NCBI RefSeq assembly: GCF_009834805.1 | Contig: NZ_WVHO01000011.1 | Location: 62,001-126,000 of the forward strand | From: Saccharibacter sp. 17.LH.SD | GTDB taxonomy: Bacteria > Pseudomonadota > Alphaproteobacteria > Acetobacterales > Acetobacteraceae | DNA length: 64,000 bases | Direction: 5' to 3' | In this document: positions 27,015 through 36,971 of the stretch, in pieces | Layout: each line of letters starts with the position of its first letter | Numbering within the stretch: position 1 is the first letter of the stretch | Made by a program: the position numbers and the translations under genes | Notes under the pieces: generated by a model | The model's database searches: none | What the model was told of the DNA's origin: nothing | The model's input: the letters and a program-made list of their open reading frames with translations, nothing else

Positions 27015-28375
27015 CGTTGCAGACCTTTTTCCCTTGAACGACCACTGCGACCACGCTGCTTACGAATCAATCCCTGATATTGATGAGCAACAAGATGAGA
27101 TTGCGCCTGTGTCACCGTATCAATGGTGACAGAAACGATAATAATCAAACTTGTCCCGCCGAAGTAGAACGGAACATTGTAATGACTTATCAAAAACTGC
27201 GGTAACAAACACACCAACACCATATAACCTGCGCCAATGGCTGTCAGGCGTGATAGAATTCGGTCAAAATACACAGCAGTATTGGCCCCAGGACGAATAC
27301 CTGGAACGAACCCACCCTGTTTCCGTAAGTTTTCAGCTGTTTCTTCAGGATTAAACGTCACAGCCGCATAAAAATATGAGAAAAATATAATCATTGCGGC
27401 ATAAAACGCCATATAAAGCGGCTGGCCTTGTGAAAGCCATTGGCTCACACGCCCCAACACACCACCATTATTATGCATAAACCCGGCAAGAGTCGTCGGA
27501 ATAAGCAAAACGGATGATGCAAAGATAGGCGGGATAACGCCTGCAGTGTTCACCTTAAGCGGCATATGCGTTGAGTCACCACCATAGATGCGGTTCCCAA
27601 CCTGTCGTTTAGGATACTGGATAACAACGCGACGCTGAGCTTGCTCCATAAATACAATGAAAACAATCACAGCTAGGGCAAGCAGCAAAAAAATCACCAC
27701 AAAAAAAGGTGACAAAGCGCCTGTCCGTCCCAGCTCAAAAAGATTCCCTAAGGCATTCGGTAAGTTCGCCACGATACCCGAAAAAATAATCAGCGAGATA
27801 CCGTTCCCAAGCCCACGTGATGTGATCTGCTCACCAAGCCACATCAAAAACATGGTCCCTGTTACCAACATCACAACATAGGAAACCAGGAACATCGGAC
27901 CCGGATCAATAACCGCACTCGCCCCAGAACGAGACGTCATATGTTCCAGCCCCATCGCAAAGCCATATGACTGAACAATAGCGATGAGAACGGTTAAATA
28001 GCGCGTGTATTGATTGAGCTTTTTACGTCCACTCTCCCCTTCCTTCTTAAGCGATTCCATCGAAGGTAAAGCCGTCGAAAGAAGCTGAATGATAATAGAC
28101 GCACTGATATAGGGCATAATGTTTAATGCAAACAGCGTCATGCGCCCCAGCGCACCCCCTGTAAACATATCAAACATGCCCAAAATGCCATTTTGCTGCT
28201 GAGACGCAATTTGCCCCAAAACAGTCGCATCAATACCAGGCACTGGGATAAACGTTCCCAGTCGATAAACGATCAGCGCCCCAAGCGTAAACAAAATCCG
28301 CTTCTTGAGCTCCGTTGCCTTTGCAAAGGAACTCATACTGAGGTTGCCGGCCAACTGTTCAGCTGCAGAAGCCAT
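27011..28375 (-). CDS. secY: Protein translocase subunit SecY
   Basis: 454 aa. Ten membrane helices can be traced, beginning LKKRILFTLGALIVYRLGTFIPVPGI. Segments QYTRYLTVLIAIVQSYG, LGNGISLIIFSGI and the cytosolic loop VVIQYPKRQVGNRIYGG (ribosome/SecA contact) are SecY signatures. It forms the channel of the SecYEG translocon in the inner membrane. Unusual context: secE, its partner, is normally next to nusG and rplK, and that pair is absent from this cluster. Two stem-loops lie in the 95-bp gap after rplO. Confidence 0.97.
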   Translation of the reverse strand: MASAAEQLAGNLSMSSFAKATELKKRILFTLGALIVYRLGTFIPVPGIDATVLGQIASQQQNGILGMFDMFTGGALGRMTLFALNIMPYISASIIIQLLSTALPSMESLKKEGESGRKKLNQYTRYLTVLIAIVQSYGFAMGLEHMTSRSGASAVIDPGPMFLVSYVVMLVTGTMFLMWLGEQITSRGLGNGISLIIFSGIVANLPNALGNLFELGRTGALSPFFVVIFLLLALAVIVFIVFMEQAQRRVVIQYPKRQVGNRIYGGDSTHMPLKVNTAGVIPPIFASSVLLIPTTLAGFMHNNGGVLGRVSQWLSQGQPLYMAFYAAMIIFFSYFYAAVTFNPEETAENLRKQGGFVPGIRPGANTAVYFDRILSRLTAIGAGYMVLVCLLPQFLISHYNVPFYFGGTSLIIIVSVTIDTVTQAQSHLVAHQYQGLIRKQRGRSGRSREKGLQR

Positions 28376-28404
28376 CTCCCCATCCTTTCATGAAAACAGC
28401 GCCG

Positions 28405-28461
28405 CCGCACATTGTGCGGGACGCCGTTCACTAAATCACCACATGCCAATTCATATTGGCA
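28405..28461 (-). other. Two stem-loops between rplO and secY
   Basis: TGCCAAT / ATTGGCA (28461-28444, 7 bp, loop of four) and CCGCAC / GTGCGG (28419-28405, 6 bp, loop of three). The second has the same stem sequence as the middle hairpin before rpoA. No T-run follows either. They occupy most of the rplO-secY gap. Confidence 0.55.
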
Positions 28462-28470
28462 CAAAAGACA

Positions 28471-28959
28471 TCAAGCGTCAGCCTGAGCTTCCTTCTTTGT
28501 GGCCAAAACTTTGACAGAGCCACCAGCTTTTTCAACAGCAGCACGCGCTGAAGCAGAAGCCCCGGCAACCTCAAAGTGTAGTCCTTGGGAAAGCTCACCC
28601 TTCGCCAAAAGACGAACACCAGCCACCCTGCGACTCCCCACGAGGCCTGCCTCACGAAGAGTTTCAATTGTCACCGGCGCAGAAGCAGAAAGTTTACCTG
28701 CCTCTAGAGCTTTACTTACAGTACCAAGATTAATCGTCGCATATTCCTTACGGAAGATGTTGACGAAGCCCCGCTTCGGCATACGACGATAAATTGGAAG
28801 CTGACCACCCTCAAAACCGTTTATAGAAACACCTGAACGGGCTTTCTGACCTTTATGGCCTTTACCCGAGGTCTTTCCTTTACCTGAGCCGATTCCTCGT
28901 CCCAAGCGCTTGCTACGGTAGCGAGCACCAGCATTATCACGCAGTTCGTTCAGGTTCAT
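28471..28959 (-). CDS. rplO: 50S ribosomal protein L15
   Basis: 162 aa. [41 protein letters not shown] is the typical Gly/Lys-rich L15 N-terminal arm that enters the 23S rRNA core. [18 protein letters not shown] follows, and a C-terminal globular domain ends in a charged tail (KKEAQADA). L15 is a late assembly protein of the large subunit. It starts one base after rpmD ends, in the usual spc operon order rpmD-rplO-secY. Confidence 0.97.
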   Translation of the reverse strand: MNLNELRDNAGARYRSKRLGRGIGSGKGKTSGKGHKGQKARSGVSINGFEGGQLPIYRRMPKRGFVNIFRKEYATINLGTVSKALEAGKLSASAPVTIETLREAGLVGSRRVAGVRLLAKGELSQGLHFEVAGASASARAAVEKAGGSVKVLATKKEAQADA

Positions 28960-28960
28960 A

Positions 28961-29152
28961 TCAACCCTCCACCTTCAACAGGTGGGATACCTTACGGATC
29001 ATGCCTCGCACAGCCAAGGTATCCTCTAGAACACGGGAAGAACCGATGCCACGAAGCCCCAGTCCCTTAATCGTATCCGCCTGACCAGGTTTAGCACCGA
29101 TTACAGAAGCAATCTGCGTTACCCGAACAGTTTTACCCTGAACTTCAGACAT
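28961..29152 (-). CDS. rpmD: 50S ribosomal protein L30
   Basis: 63 aa from ATG 29152, the normal L30 size; the longer frame to 29260 lies within rpsE and is rejected. [25 protein letters not shown] is the L30 core; the ending [14 protein letters not shown] is characteristic. The start overlaps the end of rpsE by eight bases, suggesting translational coupling. L30 is a small peripheral protein of the large subunit, present in some bacterial groups and absent in others. Confidence 0.95.
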   Translation of the reverse strand: MSEVQGKTVRVTQIASVIGAKPGQADTIKGLGLRGIGSSRVLEDTLAVRGMIRKVSHLLKVEG

Positions 29153-29714
29153 TAGCATTCTCCGTCTCTGAATGCTCACGACGCCCGAAAAGTTCATAGG
29201 TCTTCTTGCCACGACGAGCAGCAACCTGACGTGGGCTATTTGCACGCTCCAAAGCGTCAAAAGCAGCCTTAATCATGTTGTGCGGATTCCGACTTCCCAA
29301 GCTTTTAGCGACAACATCGCTTACACCTAGGCTTTCAAATACCGCACGGATTGGACCACCAGCGATGATCCCTGTCCCGGCATCCGCAGCACGAACAATC
29401 ACCTTACCCGCACCGAAACGACCAACTGCATCATGATGCAATGTACGGCCCTCTTTCATGGGGACGCGTATCATCGTACGACGTGCATGCTCTGTGGCTT
29501 TACGGATTGCTTCAGGCACTTCGCGTGCTTTACCGGCACCGTACCCGACTCGTCCCTTCTGATCGCCAACAACAACCAAAGCAGCAAAGGCAAAGCGACG
29601 TCCGCCCTTAACCACCTTTGCAACACGGTTGATGGTTACGAGCTTATCAACCAGCTCATCACCTTGCTCGCGCTCACGACCACCACGGCCGCCTTCTCTT
29701 GGCTCACGTGCCAT
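29145..29714 (-). CDS. rpsE: 30S ribosomal protein S5
   Basis: 189 aa. The double-stranded-RNA-binding-like N-terminal part ([46 protein letters not shown]) and the C-terminal domain ([36 protein letters not shown]) are typical S5. S5 helps keep decoding accuracy and mRNA unwinding near the entry channel. An Arg/Gly/Glu-rich start ([20 protein letters not shown]) is longer than in E. coli but common in alphaproteobacteria. Lies 12 bp after rplR. Confidence 0.97.
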   Translation of the reverse strand: MAREPREGGRGGREREQGDELVDKLVTINRVAKVVKGGRRFAFAALVVVGDQKGRVGYGAGKAREVPEAIRKATEHARRTMIRVPMKEGRTLHHDAVGRFGAGKVIVRAADAGTGIIAGGPIRAVFESLGVSDVVAKSLGSRNPHNMIKAAFDALERANSPRQVAARRGKKTYELFGRREHSETENANV

Positions 29715-29726
29715 GTGTGATCCTCC

Positions 29727-30089
29727 TTAGAACGACAGCCCGCCCTCGCGGGCAGCCTCAGCCAGGGCTTTTACCCGACCATGATAAAGATAGGCGCCAC
29801 GGTCGAAAACGACTTCCTTGACACCCGCTTCAACAGCGCGCTCAGCAACAAGTTTCCCGATAACGGTAGCCGCCTCAATGTTAGAACCCGCTTTACCGGC
29901 CTCACGAATAGCCTTCTCCAATGTAGAAGCGCTAGCTAACGTGTGACCACGAGCATCATCGATGACCTGAACATGAATATGCTTGTTAGAGCGGAAGACC
30001 GACAAACGCGGCCGGCCGCCGCTCTTGCGACGAAGCTGGAAACGCAACCGCTTGCGGCGACGCTCCTGCAATCCTTGCAGCGATGCCAT
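29727..30089 (-). CDS. rplR: 50S ribosomal protein L18
   Basis: 120 aa. [34 protein letters not shown] and the ending [28 protein letters not shown] are hallmark L18. It binds 5S rRNA and helps fix it to the large subunit with L5 and L25. Its start overlaps the last base of rplF (shared at 30089), so the two are translationally coupled. Confidence 0.97.
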   Translation of the reverse strand: MASLQGLQERRRKRLRFQLRRKSGGRPRLSVFRSNKHIHVQVIDDARGHTLASASTLEKAIREAGKAGSNIEAATVIGKLVAERAVEAGVKEVVFDRGAYLYHGRVKALAEAAREGGLSF

Positions 30090-30625
30090 TACTTCTTCTT
30101 ACCTTCCTTACGACGCAGAACTTCAGTCTCATACCGAACACCCTTACCTTTATAAGGTTCAGGCTTACGGAAGCTCCGGATATCCAAAGCGACTTGACCA
30201 ACGCGCTGCTTATCATTCCCTTCGACGGTGATAGCCGTCGGACGAGGCGTGGTGATCTTCACATCAGATGGAATTGGATAAACCACATCATGTGAGAAAC
30301 CAAGATTCATAACCAAGTTAGAACCCTGCACAGCAGCACGGAAACCAGTCCCTTGAATTTCCAACGTCTTCGTAAATCCGTCAGAAACGCCCTTCACCAT
30401 GTTGGCGAAAACAGCACGGGAGGTACCCCACATCGTCCAACTATCACGTGAACGACCACCGCGAGGACTAACTGTGATATTCCCCTCTTCCACCTTCACA
30501 TCAATATGAGGCGAAACAGGCACTTGTAATTCACCGCGCTTTCCCTTGACAGAGAACATCCCGTTCACAACGGAAGCTTCCACTCCTGCGGGGAGCGCGA
30601 TAGGATATTTACCTACGCGAGACAT
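30089..30625 (-). CDS. rplF: 50S ribosomal protein L6
   Basis: 178 aa, standard size. Begins [19 protein letters not shown]; holds the duplicated L6 domains with [21 protein letters not shown] near residue 90 and ends in the family signature [24 protein letters not shown]6 lies near the sarcin-ricin loop and the factor-binding site. Ten bases separate it from rpsH. Confidence 0.97.
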   Translation of the reverse strand: MSRVGKYPIALPAGVEASVVNGMFSVKGKRGELQVPVSPHIDVKVEEGNITVSPRGGRSRDSWTMWGTSRAVFANMVKGVSDGFTKTLEIQGTGFRAAVQGSNLVMNLGFSHDVVYPIPSDVKITTPRPTAITVEGNDKQRVGQVALDIRSFRKPEPYKGKGVRYETEVLRRKEGKKK

Positions 30626-30634
30626 GTTTCCTCC

Positions 30635-31033
30635 TTAGAAGACGCGGCAAAGAATCTCGCCACCAACATTGGCAGCGCGAGCCTCGACGTCGGAAAGAAC
30701 GCCACGCGGTGTCGAGAGGATAGAAACACCCAAACCAGCATAGACCCGTGGCAATTCTTTAATTTTAGAATAAACACGACGTCCTGGACGGGAAACACGG
30801 TGAATCTCGCGGATCACTGGCTGACCTTCAGCATATTTCAGCTCAATGCGAAACTGAGAAATTCCTTTACGAACCTCTTCAGTTGTAAATCCACGGATAT
30901 ACCCTTCACGCTTTAGCGCTTCAAGAACGCTAGCACGCAATTTGGATGCCGGCGCAACACAAGCAGCATGGCGGGCACGCTGAGCATTACGGACCCGGGT
31001 GAGCATATCACCCAATGGATCAGACATAGACAT
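30635..31033 (-). CDS. rpsH: 30S ribosomal protein S8
   Basis: 132 aa. Starts MSMSDPLGDMLTRVRNAQRARH and ends RGVLSDVEARAANVGGEILCRVF, where the usual S8 signature STSKGVMTD is replaced by STPRGVLSD. S8 binds helix 21 of 16S rRNA early in assembly and in E. coli represses the spc operon by binding its mRNA; whether it does so here is unknown, though the rplE-rpsN gap nearby has a hairpin. Located 15 bp after rpsN. Confidence 0.97.
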   Translation of the reverse strand: MSMSDPLGDMLTRVRNAQRARHAACVAPASKLRASVLEALKREGYIRGFTTEEVRKGISQFRIELKYAEGQPVIREIHRVSRPGRRVYSKIKELPRVYAGLGVSILSTPRGVLSDVEARAANVGGEILCRVF

Positions 31034-31048
31034 TCAGACTACCCTTAC

Positions 31049-31354
31049 TTACCAGCTGGACTTGACCATACCGGGAATCTGTCCCGTAGAAGCAAGATCG
31101 CGCAACGCGATACGACTCAACTCAAATTTCCGATAGTTCGCACGTGGGCGACCAGAAATTTTGCAACGCAAACGCACACGCGTCTGAGAGCCATTGCGAG
31201 GCAATTGTGCTAACTTCAACGAAGCTTCGAAGCGTTCTTCCATCGGAAGGGAACGGTTCTTAATAATATTTTTGAGAGCGGTCCGCTTTTCCTTATCACG
31301 CTTTGCCAAAGCTGCGCGATGGTTATTACGGTTTACCGCAGAGGTCTTCGCCAT
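31049..31354 (-). CDS. rpsN: 30S ribosomal protein S14
   Basis: 101 aa, the long zinc-free form (no CxxC pairs). [20 protein letters not shown] and the C-terminal [40 protein letters not shown] are diagnostic. S14 sits in the head of the small subunit near the A site. It is preceded by a 130-bp gap with a stem-loop after rplE, one of the longer gaps in the spc portion. Confidence 0.97.
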   Translation of the reverse strand: MAKTSAVNRNNHRAALAKRDKEKRTALKNIIKNRSLPMEERFEASLKLAQLPRNGSQTRVRLRCKISGRPRANYRKFELSRIALRDLASTGQIPGMVKSSW

Positions 31355-31427
31355 CTCGAATCTTCTCCCGGAACCTGTCAGGCCTATCCCGACGGTTTTC
31401 CAATCAGCGGTCTTGTAACGGTATTCC

Positions 31428-31446
31428 CCCCCTTTTGAAAAGGGGG
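31428..31446 (-). other. Stem-loop between rplE and rpsN
   Basis: CCCCCTTT (31446-31439 on the minus strand) and AAAGGGGG (31435-31428) form an 8-bp stem with a 3-base loop. It is followed by GGAATA, not a T-run, so it is unlikely to be a full terminator. It lies 39 bases past the rplE stop, in the region where spc-operon feedback by S8 acts in E. coli (there at rplE), but similarity to the S8 site was not established. Confidence 0.5.
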
Positions 31447-31484
31447 AAATCCCGTTTTTCCGTGATTGTTACGAAAAATATCGC

Positions 31485-32051
31485 TTAAGACGCAATCGGC
31501 AGATCGAAAGCTTTCAGCAATGCTTTAGCTTCTGCGTCTGTCTTAGCTGACGTTACAAAGATAATGTCCATTCCGCGAATGGCATCTACCTTATCGTAAT
31601 CAATTTCCGGGAAAACAATTTGCTCTTTGAGACCCATGGCAAAATTACCACGACCATCAAAGCCCTTGTTTGCCGGAAGACCACGGAAGTCACGGATACG
31701 AGGCATAGCAATCGTCACAAGACGATCTAAAAACTCATACATACGTGCACGACGTAACGTCACCTTGCAGCCAATTGGCAACCCTTCACGGATTCTAAAA
31801 CCAGCTACAGCCTTACGCGCCAGCGTCTTCACAGGCTTTTGACCAGAAATAAGCGCCATCTCTGCCACAGCAGCATCAAGCTTTTTCTGATCAGCCGCAG
31901 CCTCACCAACCCCCATATTCAGCACGATCTTCTCGAGCTTAGGGATTTGCATGTCGTTCTTATAGCCGAACTGCTCACGCAGTTTCGCCCGAAGAGCGTC
32001 TTGATAATGCTGCTGCAGACGAGGCAGAACGGTACCCTTATTGTCGCTCAT
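31485..32051 (-). CDS. rplE: 50S ribosomal protein L5
   Basis: 188 aa. [40 protein letters not shown] and [31 protein letters not shown] are L5 signatures; the ending [23 protein letters not shown] is typical. L5 binds 5S rRNA and bridges to S13 in the small subunit head. Ten bases follow rplX. An N-terminal extension of about eight residues (MSDNKGTV) is mild and common in the group. Confidence 0.97.
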   Translation of the reverse strand: MSDNKGTVLPRLQQHYQDALRAKLREQFGYKNDMQIPKLEKIVLNMGVGEAAADQKKLDAAVAEMALISGQKPVKTLARKAVAGFRIREGLPIGCKVTLRRARMYEFLDRLVTIAMPRIRDFRGLPANKGFDGRGNFAMGLKEQIVFPEIDYDKVDAIRGMDIIFVTSAKTDAEAKALLKAFDLPIAS

Positions 32052-32061
32052 CGTTCTCTCC

Positions 32062-32382
32062 TCAGCCTTCGATCACTTCGCCGGTTGCCTTAGCAACACG
32101 AACTTTACGACCATCCTCTAACACACGGAAACCAACGCGTGTTGGCTTACCGCTCTTAGGATCAATCAGCTTAAGGTTAGAAAGATGAACCGGCATTTCG
32201 CGATCGACAATGCCACCACCTTCACCCATGCGATTTGGCTTTGTGTGACGTTTCGCCACAGCAACACCACGGACAACAGCCTTCTCTACCTTTGGTAGAA
32301 CAGAAAGCACTTCGCCGCGTGTGCCACGAGAACGGCCACTCAACACCAATACCTGGTCACCTTTTTTGATACGTGCAGCCAT
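32062..32382 (-). CDS. rplX: 50S ribosomal protein L24
   Basis: 106 aa. The KOW motif [24 protein letters not shown] is near residue 7; [31 protein letters not shown] follows. L24 starts large-subunit assembly by binding the 5' part of 23S rRNA and lies at the tunnel exit. Its first base coincides with the final base of rplN (32382), so the genes are translationally coupled. Confidence 0.97.
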   Translation of the reverse strand: MAARIKKGDQVLVLSGRSRGTRGEVLSVLPKVEKAVVRGVAVAKRHTKPNRMGEGGGIVDREMPVHLSNLKLIDPKSGKPTRVGFRVLEDGRKVRVAKATGEVIEG

Positions 32383-32750
32383 TACAGTACCTCCGGAGCC
32401 AGAGAAATAATCTTCATGAATTTACGAGCACGCAATTCACGAACCACTGGTCCAAAAATACGAGTTCCAATCGGATCTTGCTGATTATTCAACAACACAG
32501 CAGCGTTCCGATCAAAACGAATAGCCGAACCATCAGGGCGTCGCACTGGATAAGATGTACGAACGACTACAGCACGATGTACGTCGCCCTTCTTCACCTT
32601 ACCGCGTGGAATAGCTTCCTTAACGGATACGACAATGACGTCGCCGACCGAGGCGGTCTTCCGTTTGGAGCCACCCAGTACTTTAATGCACTGCACCCGA
32701 CGTGCACCGGAATTATCGGCCACGTCAAGGTTGGTCTCGGGATGAATCAT
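32382..32750 (-). CDS. rplN: 50S ribosomal protein L14
   Basis: 122 aa, standard length. [27 protein letters not shown] and [42 protein letters not shown] contain the L14 signature. L14 forms intersubunit bridges with 16S rRNA and is the docking point for RsfS. It lies 12 bp after rpsQ in conserved order. Confidence 0.98.
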   Translation of the reverse strand: MIHPETNLDVADNSGARRVQCIKVLGGSKRKTASVGDVIVVSVKEAIPRGKVKKGDVHRAVVVRTSYPVRRPDGSAIRFDRNAAVLLNNQQDPIGTRIFGPVVRELRARKFMKIISLAPEVL

Positions 32751-32762
32751 GTGTCTACCCCC

Positions 32763-33038
32763 TTATGCGCCGGCTGAGGGCGATGCAGTCTCAACGACAT
32801 CGGCCCCATTGCGGGAAACAACCGTCCACGTCTTACGCTTGGAAAGAGGTGCGCATTCTACAATGCGCACAACATCTCCAATCTGACACGCATTAGCTTC
32901 ATCATGAGCTGCGTATTTCTTGGAACGGCGGATAAACTTCTTGTACAGCGGGTGCATAACGCGACGATCAACAAGAACGGTCACCGTCTTGTCCATCTTA
33001 TCGCTGGTTACCCGACCTGTCAGGACGCGCCTGGGCAT
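32763..33038 (-). CDS. rpsQ: 30S ribosomal protein S17
   Basis: 91 aa from ATG 33038 ([19 protein letters not shown]); the longer frame to 33185 runs through rpmC and is rejected. [29 protein letters not shown] and [19 protein letters not shown] are the S17 OB-fold. S17 is an early 16S rRNA binder. Thirteen bases separate it from rpmC. The ending ([12 protein letters not shown]) is a small extension. Confidence 0.96.
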   Translation of the reverse strand: MPRRVLTGRVTSDKMDKTVTVLVDRRVMHPLYKKFIRRSKKYAAHDEANACQIGDVVRIVECAPLSKRKTWTVVSRNGADVVETASPSAGA

Positions 33039-33051
33039 CGTCCGTCTCCTC

Positions 33052-33285
33052 TCAGGACTTAGCGGCGGACGTTTGTGCGCCCGCCCGGTTCTTCGACTGA
33101 TGCAGCACCGTCTTGATACGTGCGACAGCACGACGCACGACCTTAACGTGGCTGGTATTCTCGGATTGGCCCGTGGCCGCAGCAAAACGCTGGTTAATCT
33201 GCTCGCGCTTTAGCTCAACAAGAAGAGATTTCAACTCATCTTCGCTCTTAGCACGCAGATCAGCAACCTTATAGCTTTCAGCCAT
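33052..33285 (-). CDS. rpmC: 50S ribosomal protein L29
   Basis: 77 aa. [38 protein letters not shown] is the two-helix L29 core and [17 protein letters not shown] its second helix. L29 lies at the tunnel exit next to L23, where chaperones and SRP dock. The tail ([10 protein letters not shown]) is a short extension beyond the E. coli length of 63. Two bases separate it from rplP. Confidence 0.96.
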   Translation of the reverse strand: MAESYKVADLRAKSEDELKSLLVELKREQINQRFAAATGQSENTSHVKVVRRAVARIKTVLHQSKNRAGAQTSAAKS

Positions 33286-33287
33286 TA

Positions 33288-33704
33288 TTAAGCCTCCCCG
33301 ATACGCTGAATGAACTTGGTCTTAATTGGCAGCTTTGCAGCAGCCAGACTCAGAGCCAAGCGGGCAACCTCAGGAGGAACCCCTTCGATCTCGAAGAGGA
33401 TACGCCCCGGCTTTACGCGGGCCGCCCAGTACTCAGGGTTACCTTTACCGGACCCCATACGCACTTCTGCCGGCTTTGTCGAGACCGGAGTGTCAGGAAA
33501 AATACGAATCCAAACACGACCGGCACGTTTCATCGCACGCGTAATAGCACGACGAGATGCCTCAATTTGACGAGCCGTAATCCGCTCCGGCTCAAGAGCC
33601 TTCAGGCCATACGCACCGAAATTTAGCTGCGTACCACCTTTGGCCATCCCATGAATACGCCCTTTATGGGCTTTACGGAACTTTGTCCGCTTTGGAGAAA
33701 GCAT
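33288..33704 (-). CDS. rplP: 50S ribosomal protein L16
   Basis: 138 aa. [55 protein letters not shown] and [25 protein letters not shown] are the L16 signatures. L16 sits near the peptidyl transferase centre and positions A-site tRNA. It follows rpsC across a 52-bp gap that contains a terminator-like hairpin. Confidence 0.98.
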   Translation of the reverse strand: MLSPKRTKFRKAHKGRIHGMAKGGTQLNFGAYGLKALEPERITARQIEASRRAITRAMKRAGRVWIRIFPDTPVSTKPAEVRMGSGKGNPEYWAARVKPGRILFEIEGVPPEVARLALSLAAAKLPIKTKFIQRIGEA

Positions 33705-33735
33705 AGTTTTCTTTCCTCACATCAAGCACCGCAGG

Positions 33736-33758
33736 AAAAACAGGGATTCCCCCGTTTT
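33736..33758 (-). terminator. Terminator-like hairpin between rpsC and rplP
   Basis: Minus strand: AAAACGGGG (33758-33750), loop of four, then CCCTGTTTT with one G-T wobble, continuing into a fifth T at 33736. The hairpin overlaps the rpsC stop codon. Unlike the other junction hairpins it has a T-run, so partial termination or attenuation ahead of rplP is possible. Confidence 0.5.
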
Positions 33759-34434
33759 AGCGTTGTGGAGCCTGCTCCGCAGCACGACGATCTTGCGCAG
33801 AAGGATCATGAGCAAGAATCTCACCCTTAAAGATCCAAACCTTTACGCCACAAGAACCATAGGTGGTATGTGCTGTAGATGTCCCATAATCGATATCTGC
33901 ACGCAACGTATGCAACGGCACACGACCTTCACGATACTTCTCATCGCGAGCAATTTCTGCTCCACCGAGACGACCGCTGCAGGTAATACGGATACCCTGA
34001 GCACCCAGACGCATCGCAGACTGAATAGAACGTTTCATAGCCCGACGGAAAGCAACACGACGTTCCAATTGCTGTGCAATATTATCGGCTACAAGCGTTG
34101 CATCGATTTCTGGCTTACGAATCTCAACGATATTCAACGCAACATCTGTCTTAGCCATGCGGCTCAGAGTCTTGCGCAGCGCATCAATATCCTGCCCTTT
34201 CTTCCCGATGATAACACCAGGACGAGCAGCATAGATCATGACGCGTGGCTTCTTCGCTGGACGTTCAATGACCACACGAGAGACACCGGCACCAGAAAGT
34301 TTACGACGCAAAAATGCACGCAACTTCAGGTCTTCATGCAGTAGGCGGGAATAATCACTCCCCGCATACCAACGGCTATCCCAAGTACGATTAATGCCGA
34401 GCCGGAGCCCGATCGGATTAACCTTATGTCCCAT
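33757..34434 (-). CDS. rpsC: 30S ribosomal protein S3
   Basis: 225 aa. [23 protein letters not shown], the KH motif ([23 protein letters not shown]) near residue 65 and the C-terminal [15 protein letters not shown]-type segment ([37 protein letters not shown]) identify S3. S3 shapes the mRNA entry channel with S4 and S5. It lies three bases after rplV. The tail ([13 protein letters not shown]) is poorly conserved. Confidence 0.98.
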   Translation of the reverse strand: MGHKVNPIGLRLGINRTWDSRWYAGSDYSRLLHEDLKLRAFLRRKLSGAGVSRVVIERPAKKPRVMIYAARPGVIIGKKGQDIDALRKTLSRMAKTDVALNIVEIRKPEIDATLVADNIAQQLERRVAFRRAMKRSIQSAMRLGAQGIRITCSGRLGGAEIARDEKYREGRVPLHTLRADIDYGTSTAHTTYGSCGVKVWIFKGEILAHDPSAQDRRAAEQAPQR

Positions 34435-34437
34435 AGA

Positions 34438-34866
34438 TCAGGCTGCCTTCTGCTCTTTGTTGTTTTTACGAGAGTTGGAGGTTTCCTCAGAATCCTCAGA
34501 ACGCTCAGCAACAACAATCTTCAGATGACTAAAGAACTTCTCAACACGTGCTGAACGACCACGACCACGTGCATGAAAACGCTTCATGACGATTGATTTG
34601 CCAACTTCTGCCGTCTTAACCACCAGGCGATCAACATCAAGCTGATGGTTGTTTTCTGCATTCGCAACAGCACTCTCGAGAGCTATCTTCACCTGCTGGG
34701 CAATACGCCGACGTGAGAACGTCAATGCCGCAATTGCCTTATCAGCGGGTTGATTGCGAATCGTAGCAGCGACCAAGTTGAGCTTACGCGGACTTACACG
34801 GATGTTACGTGCGACAGCCTGAGCTTCAGTGTCAGCAAGGGTACGAATATGCTTCGGCTTACTCAT
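34438..34866 (-). CDS. rplV: 50S ribosomal protein L22
   Basis: 142 aa. [54 protein letters not shown] is the L22 core; the beta-hairpin that lines the exit tunnel follows ([26 protein letters not shown]). It is longer than the E. coli protein (110 aa) because of an acidic/Lys-rich tail ([19 protein letters not shown]). Macrolides bind near the hairpin. Two bases after rpsS. Confidence 0.97.
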   Translation of the reverse strand: MSKPKHIRTLADTEAQAVARNIRVSPRKLNLVAATIRNQPADKAIAALTFSRRRIAQQVKIALESAVANAENNHQLDVDRLVVKTAEVGKSIVMKRFHARGRGRSARVEKFFSHLKIVVAERSEDSEETSNSRKNNKEQKAA

Positions 34867-34868
34867 GA

Positions 34869-35147
34869 TCAGCCTCGCTTTGACTTCTTATCGGAACCAT
34901 GACCGGTATAAGTACGTGTCGGTGAAAACTCACCGAACTTATGACCAACCATATGCTCCGAGACCTGCACGGGCAGGAACTTATGACCATTATAAACACC
35001 GAACGTCAGTCCGACGAACTGCGGAAGAATAGTAGAACGACGTGACCAGATTTTGATCACTTCATTCCGGCCTGAGGCGCGAGCCTTCTCAGCCTTACCG
35101 AACAGATACCCGTCGACGAACGGGCCTTTCCAGACGGAACGTGCCAT
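34869..35147 (-). CDS. rpsS: 30S ribosomal protein S19
   Basis: 92 aa, standard length. [45 protein letters not shown] and [24 protein letters not shown] are unmistakable S19 motifs. S19 is in the head of the small subunit with S13 and contacts A-site tRNA. It lies 17 bp after rplB. Confidence 0.98.
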   Translation of the reverse strand: MARSVWKGPFVDGYLFGKAEKARASGRNEVIKIWSRRSTILPQFVGLTFGVYNGHKFLPVQVSEHMVGHKFGEFSPTRTYTGHGSDKKSKRG

Positions 35148-35164
35148 CTCTGTTTTGCCCTCTC

Positions 35165-35995
35165 TTACTTGCCGGACTTACGACGACGGATAATCAGACT
35201 GTCCGTCTTCTTGTTTACACGTGTCTTGTAGCCCTTAGTTGGTACACCCCATGGCGTCACAGGATGACGACCACCTGAAGTACGTCCTTCACCACCACCG
35301 TGTGGATGGTCAACTGGGTTCATCACGACACCACGGTTATGTGGACGACGACCCAACCAACGTCTACGACCGGCCTTACCCATATGCTGGTTCATGTTGT
35401 CTGGGTTAGAAACCGCACCAACAGTCGCCATGCACTCACCGCGAACAAGACGTAGCTCGCCAGATTGCAACTTCACCTGAGCGTAACCAGCATCTTTACC
35501 GACGAGCTGCGCGTATGTCCCTGCTGAGCGAGCCAACTTACCGCCAGCACCCTGCTTCAGCTCAATGTTGTGGACAATCGTACCAACCGGCATAGAGCCA
35601 AGCGGCATCGCATTGCCTGGACGCACATCAACATGATGTCCTGCAACAACTCGATCACCTACTTTAACGCGCTGTGGCGCAATAATGTAGGAAAGCTCAC
35701 CATCTTCGTAACGAATGAGCGCGATAAAAGCCGTCCGGTTAGGATCATACTCTAAACGCTCTACCGTTCCCGCTACGTCAAATTTACGACGCTTGAAATC
35801 AACATAACGGTAAGACTGCTTGTGTCCACCACCACGGAAACGAACCGTCGTACGACCGTAGTTATTACGGCCACCTGACTTGCTCTTACCTTCCGTGAGC
35901 TGCTTGATCGGCTTCCCTTTCCAGAGTTCGCTGCGATCAATCAGCACCGTGCCACGAGTACTCGGCGTCGTGGGATTAAAGTGCTTTAATGCCAT
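35165..35995 (-). CDS. rplB: 50S ribosomal protein L2
   Basis: 276 aa. [27 protein letters not shown], the KOW-like central part and the highly conserved [29 protein letters not shown] near residue 222 identify L2. That region, with its histidine, lies close to the peptidyl transferase centre and L2 is needed for subunit association. Eighteen bases follow rplW. Confidence 0.98.
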   Translation of the reverse strand: MALKHFNPTTPSTRGTVLIDRSELWKGKPIKQLTEGKSKSGGRNNYGRTTVRFRGGGHKQSYRYVDFKRRKFDVAGTVERLEYDPNRTAFIALIRYEDGELSYIIAPQRVKVGDRVVAGHHVDVRPGNAMPLGSMPVGTIVHNIELKQGAGGKLARSAGTYAQLVGKDAGYAQVKLQSGELRLVRGECMATVGAVSNPDNMNQHMGKAGRRRWLGRRPHNRGVVMNPVDHPHGGGEGRTSGGRHPVTPWGVPTKGYKTRVNKKTDSLIIRRRKSGK

Positions 35996-36013
35996 GGTTA
36001 TCTACCCCGCGCG

Positions 36014-36355
36014 TCAACCTAGCTTTGCAGTAAGGTCAATGGACTGACCTTCAACAAGCTGAACATACGCCTTCTTAATGTCAGAACGGCGACCTGGACG
36101 ACCCTTGACGCGCTTCGTCTTCCCTTTTTGAACCAGCGTGCTGACACCAGCCACTTTTACGTCAAAAAGTTTCTCAACAGCGGTCTTGATCTGCGGTTTT
36201 GTCGCACCCAACGCTACCTTGAATACAACCTGGTTACGCTCAGAGAGCATGGTTGCTTTCTCAGTAATCAACGGTGCACGCAGCACATCGTACAGAGCTT
36301 CTTCAGACAGGTTCGCCGCTGTCTTACGTGCATTCAAAACGATTTTCGTTGTCAT
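36014..36355 (-). CDS. rplW: 50S ribosomal protein L23
   Basis: 113 aa. [62 protein letters not shown] is the L23 fold with the conserved VTEKA-like motif (ITEKA). L23 is at the tunnel exit and docks SRP and trigger factor. A 15-residue N-terminal extension ([15 protein letters not shown]) is present compared with E. coli. It overlaps rplD by four bases. Confidence 0.97.
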   Translation of the reverse strand: MTTKIVLNARKTAANLSEEALYDVLRAPLITEKATMLSERNQVVFKVALGATKPQIKTAVEKLFDVKVAGVSTLVQKGKTKRVKGRPGRRSDIKKAYVQLVEGQSIDLTAKLG

Positions 36356-36966
36356 GCCAGACGCTCCTTGAGACCCTCAAGAGCAGCGCGGGTAATTACC
36401 AGCACATCGTGCTTGAGAATGTCATAAACATTTGCACCAACCGTGGGCAGCAGATCAATTTTAGGCAGATTAGCTACTGCACGTGCAAATGGTTGATCAG
36501 AAACCTGATCTACAAACAACGCAGATGTGAAGCCTAATGCTTTCAATCGCACAGAAGCATCCCGTGTTTTCTCAACTCCGGAAAGGTTCTCCAACACAAC
36601 AAGCTTACCTTCAGCAGCTTTCTGAGCCAGGGCAGATGCCAGGCCTAGACGACGCACTTTCTTTGGCAAGCTAAAACCATGATCCCGAACAACCGGACCG
36701 TGGACGACGCCACCTGTACGGAACTGAGGCGCACGCAAAGACCCTTGACGGGCAGAGCCTGTGCCTTTTTGACGGTATGGCTTCTTAGTCGTTCCAGAAA
36801 CAGCGCTTAGACCCTTGGTCGCATGCGTACCTGCACGGCGTTTCGCCAATTGCCAGTTCACAACACGCGCCATAATGTCTTTGCGCGGAACAATCCCGAA
36901 AATCTCTTCCGGCAGTGCGATTTTGCCAGCACTCCCGTTATCGAGGGTTTTGATATCGTATTCCAT
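36352..36966 (-). CDS. rplD: 50S ribosomal protein L4
   Basis: 204 aa from ATG 36966 ([11 protein letters not shown]); the frame extends nine bases further upstream. [48 protein letters not shown] is the extended loop that reaches the exit tunnel. In E. coli L4 also represses the S10 operon through its leader; here no comparable leader is recognised except the strong hairpin before rpsJ. Overlaps both rplC and rplW ends closely. Confidence 0.97.
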   Translation of the reverse strand: MEYDIKTLDNGSAGKIALPEEIFGIVPRKDIMARVVNWQLAKRRAGTHATKGLSAVSGTTKKPYRQKGTGSARQGSLRAPQFRTGGVVHGPVVRDHGFSLPKKVRRLGLASALAQKAAEGKLVVLENLSGVEKTRDASVRLKALGFTSALFVDQVSDQPFARAVANLPKIDLLPTVGANVYDILKHDVLVITRAALEGLKERLA

Positions 36967-36971
36967 ATCCC

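Noticed and set aside
29153-29260. Extended start of rpmD inside rpsE
   Set aside because: It would double the L30 length and overlap 116 bases of rpsE; ATG 29152 gives the normal 63-aa protein.
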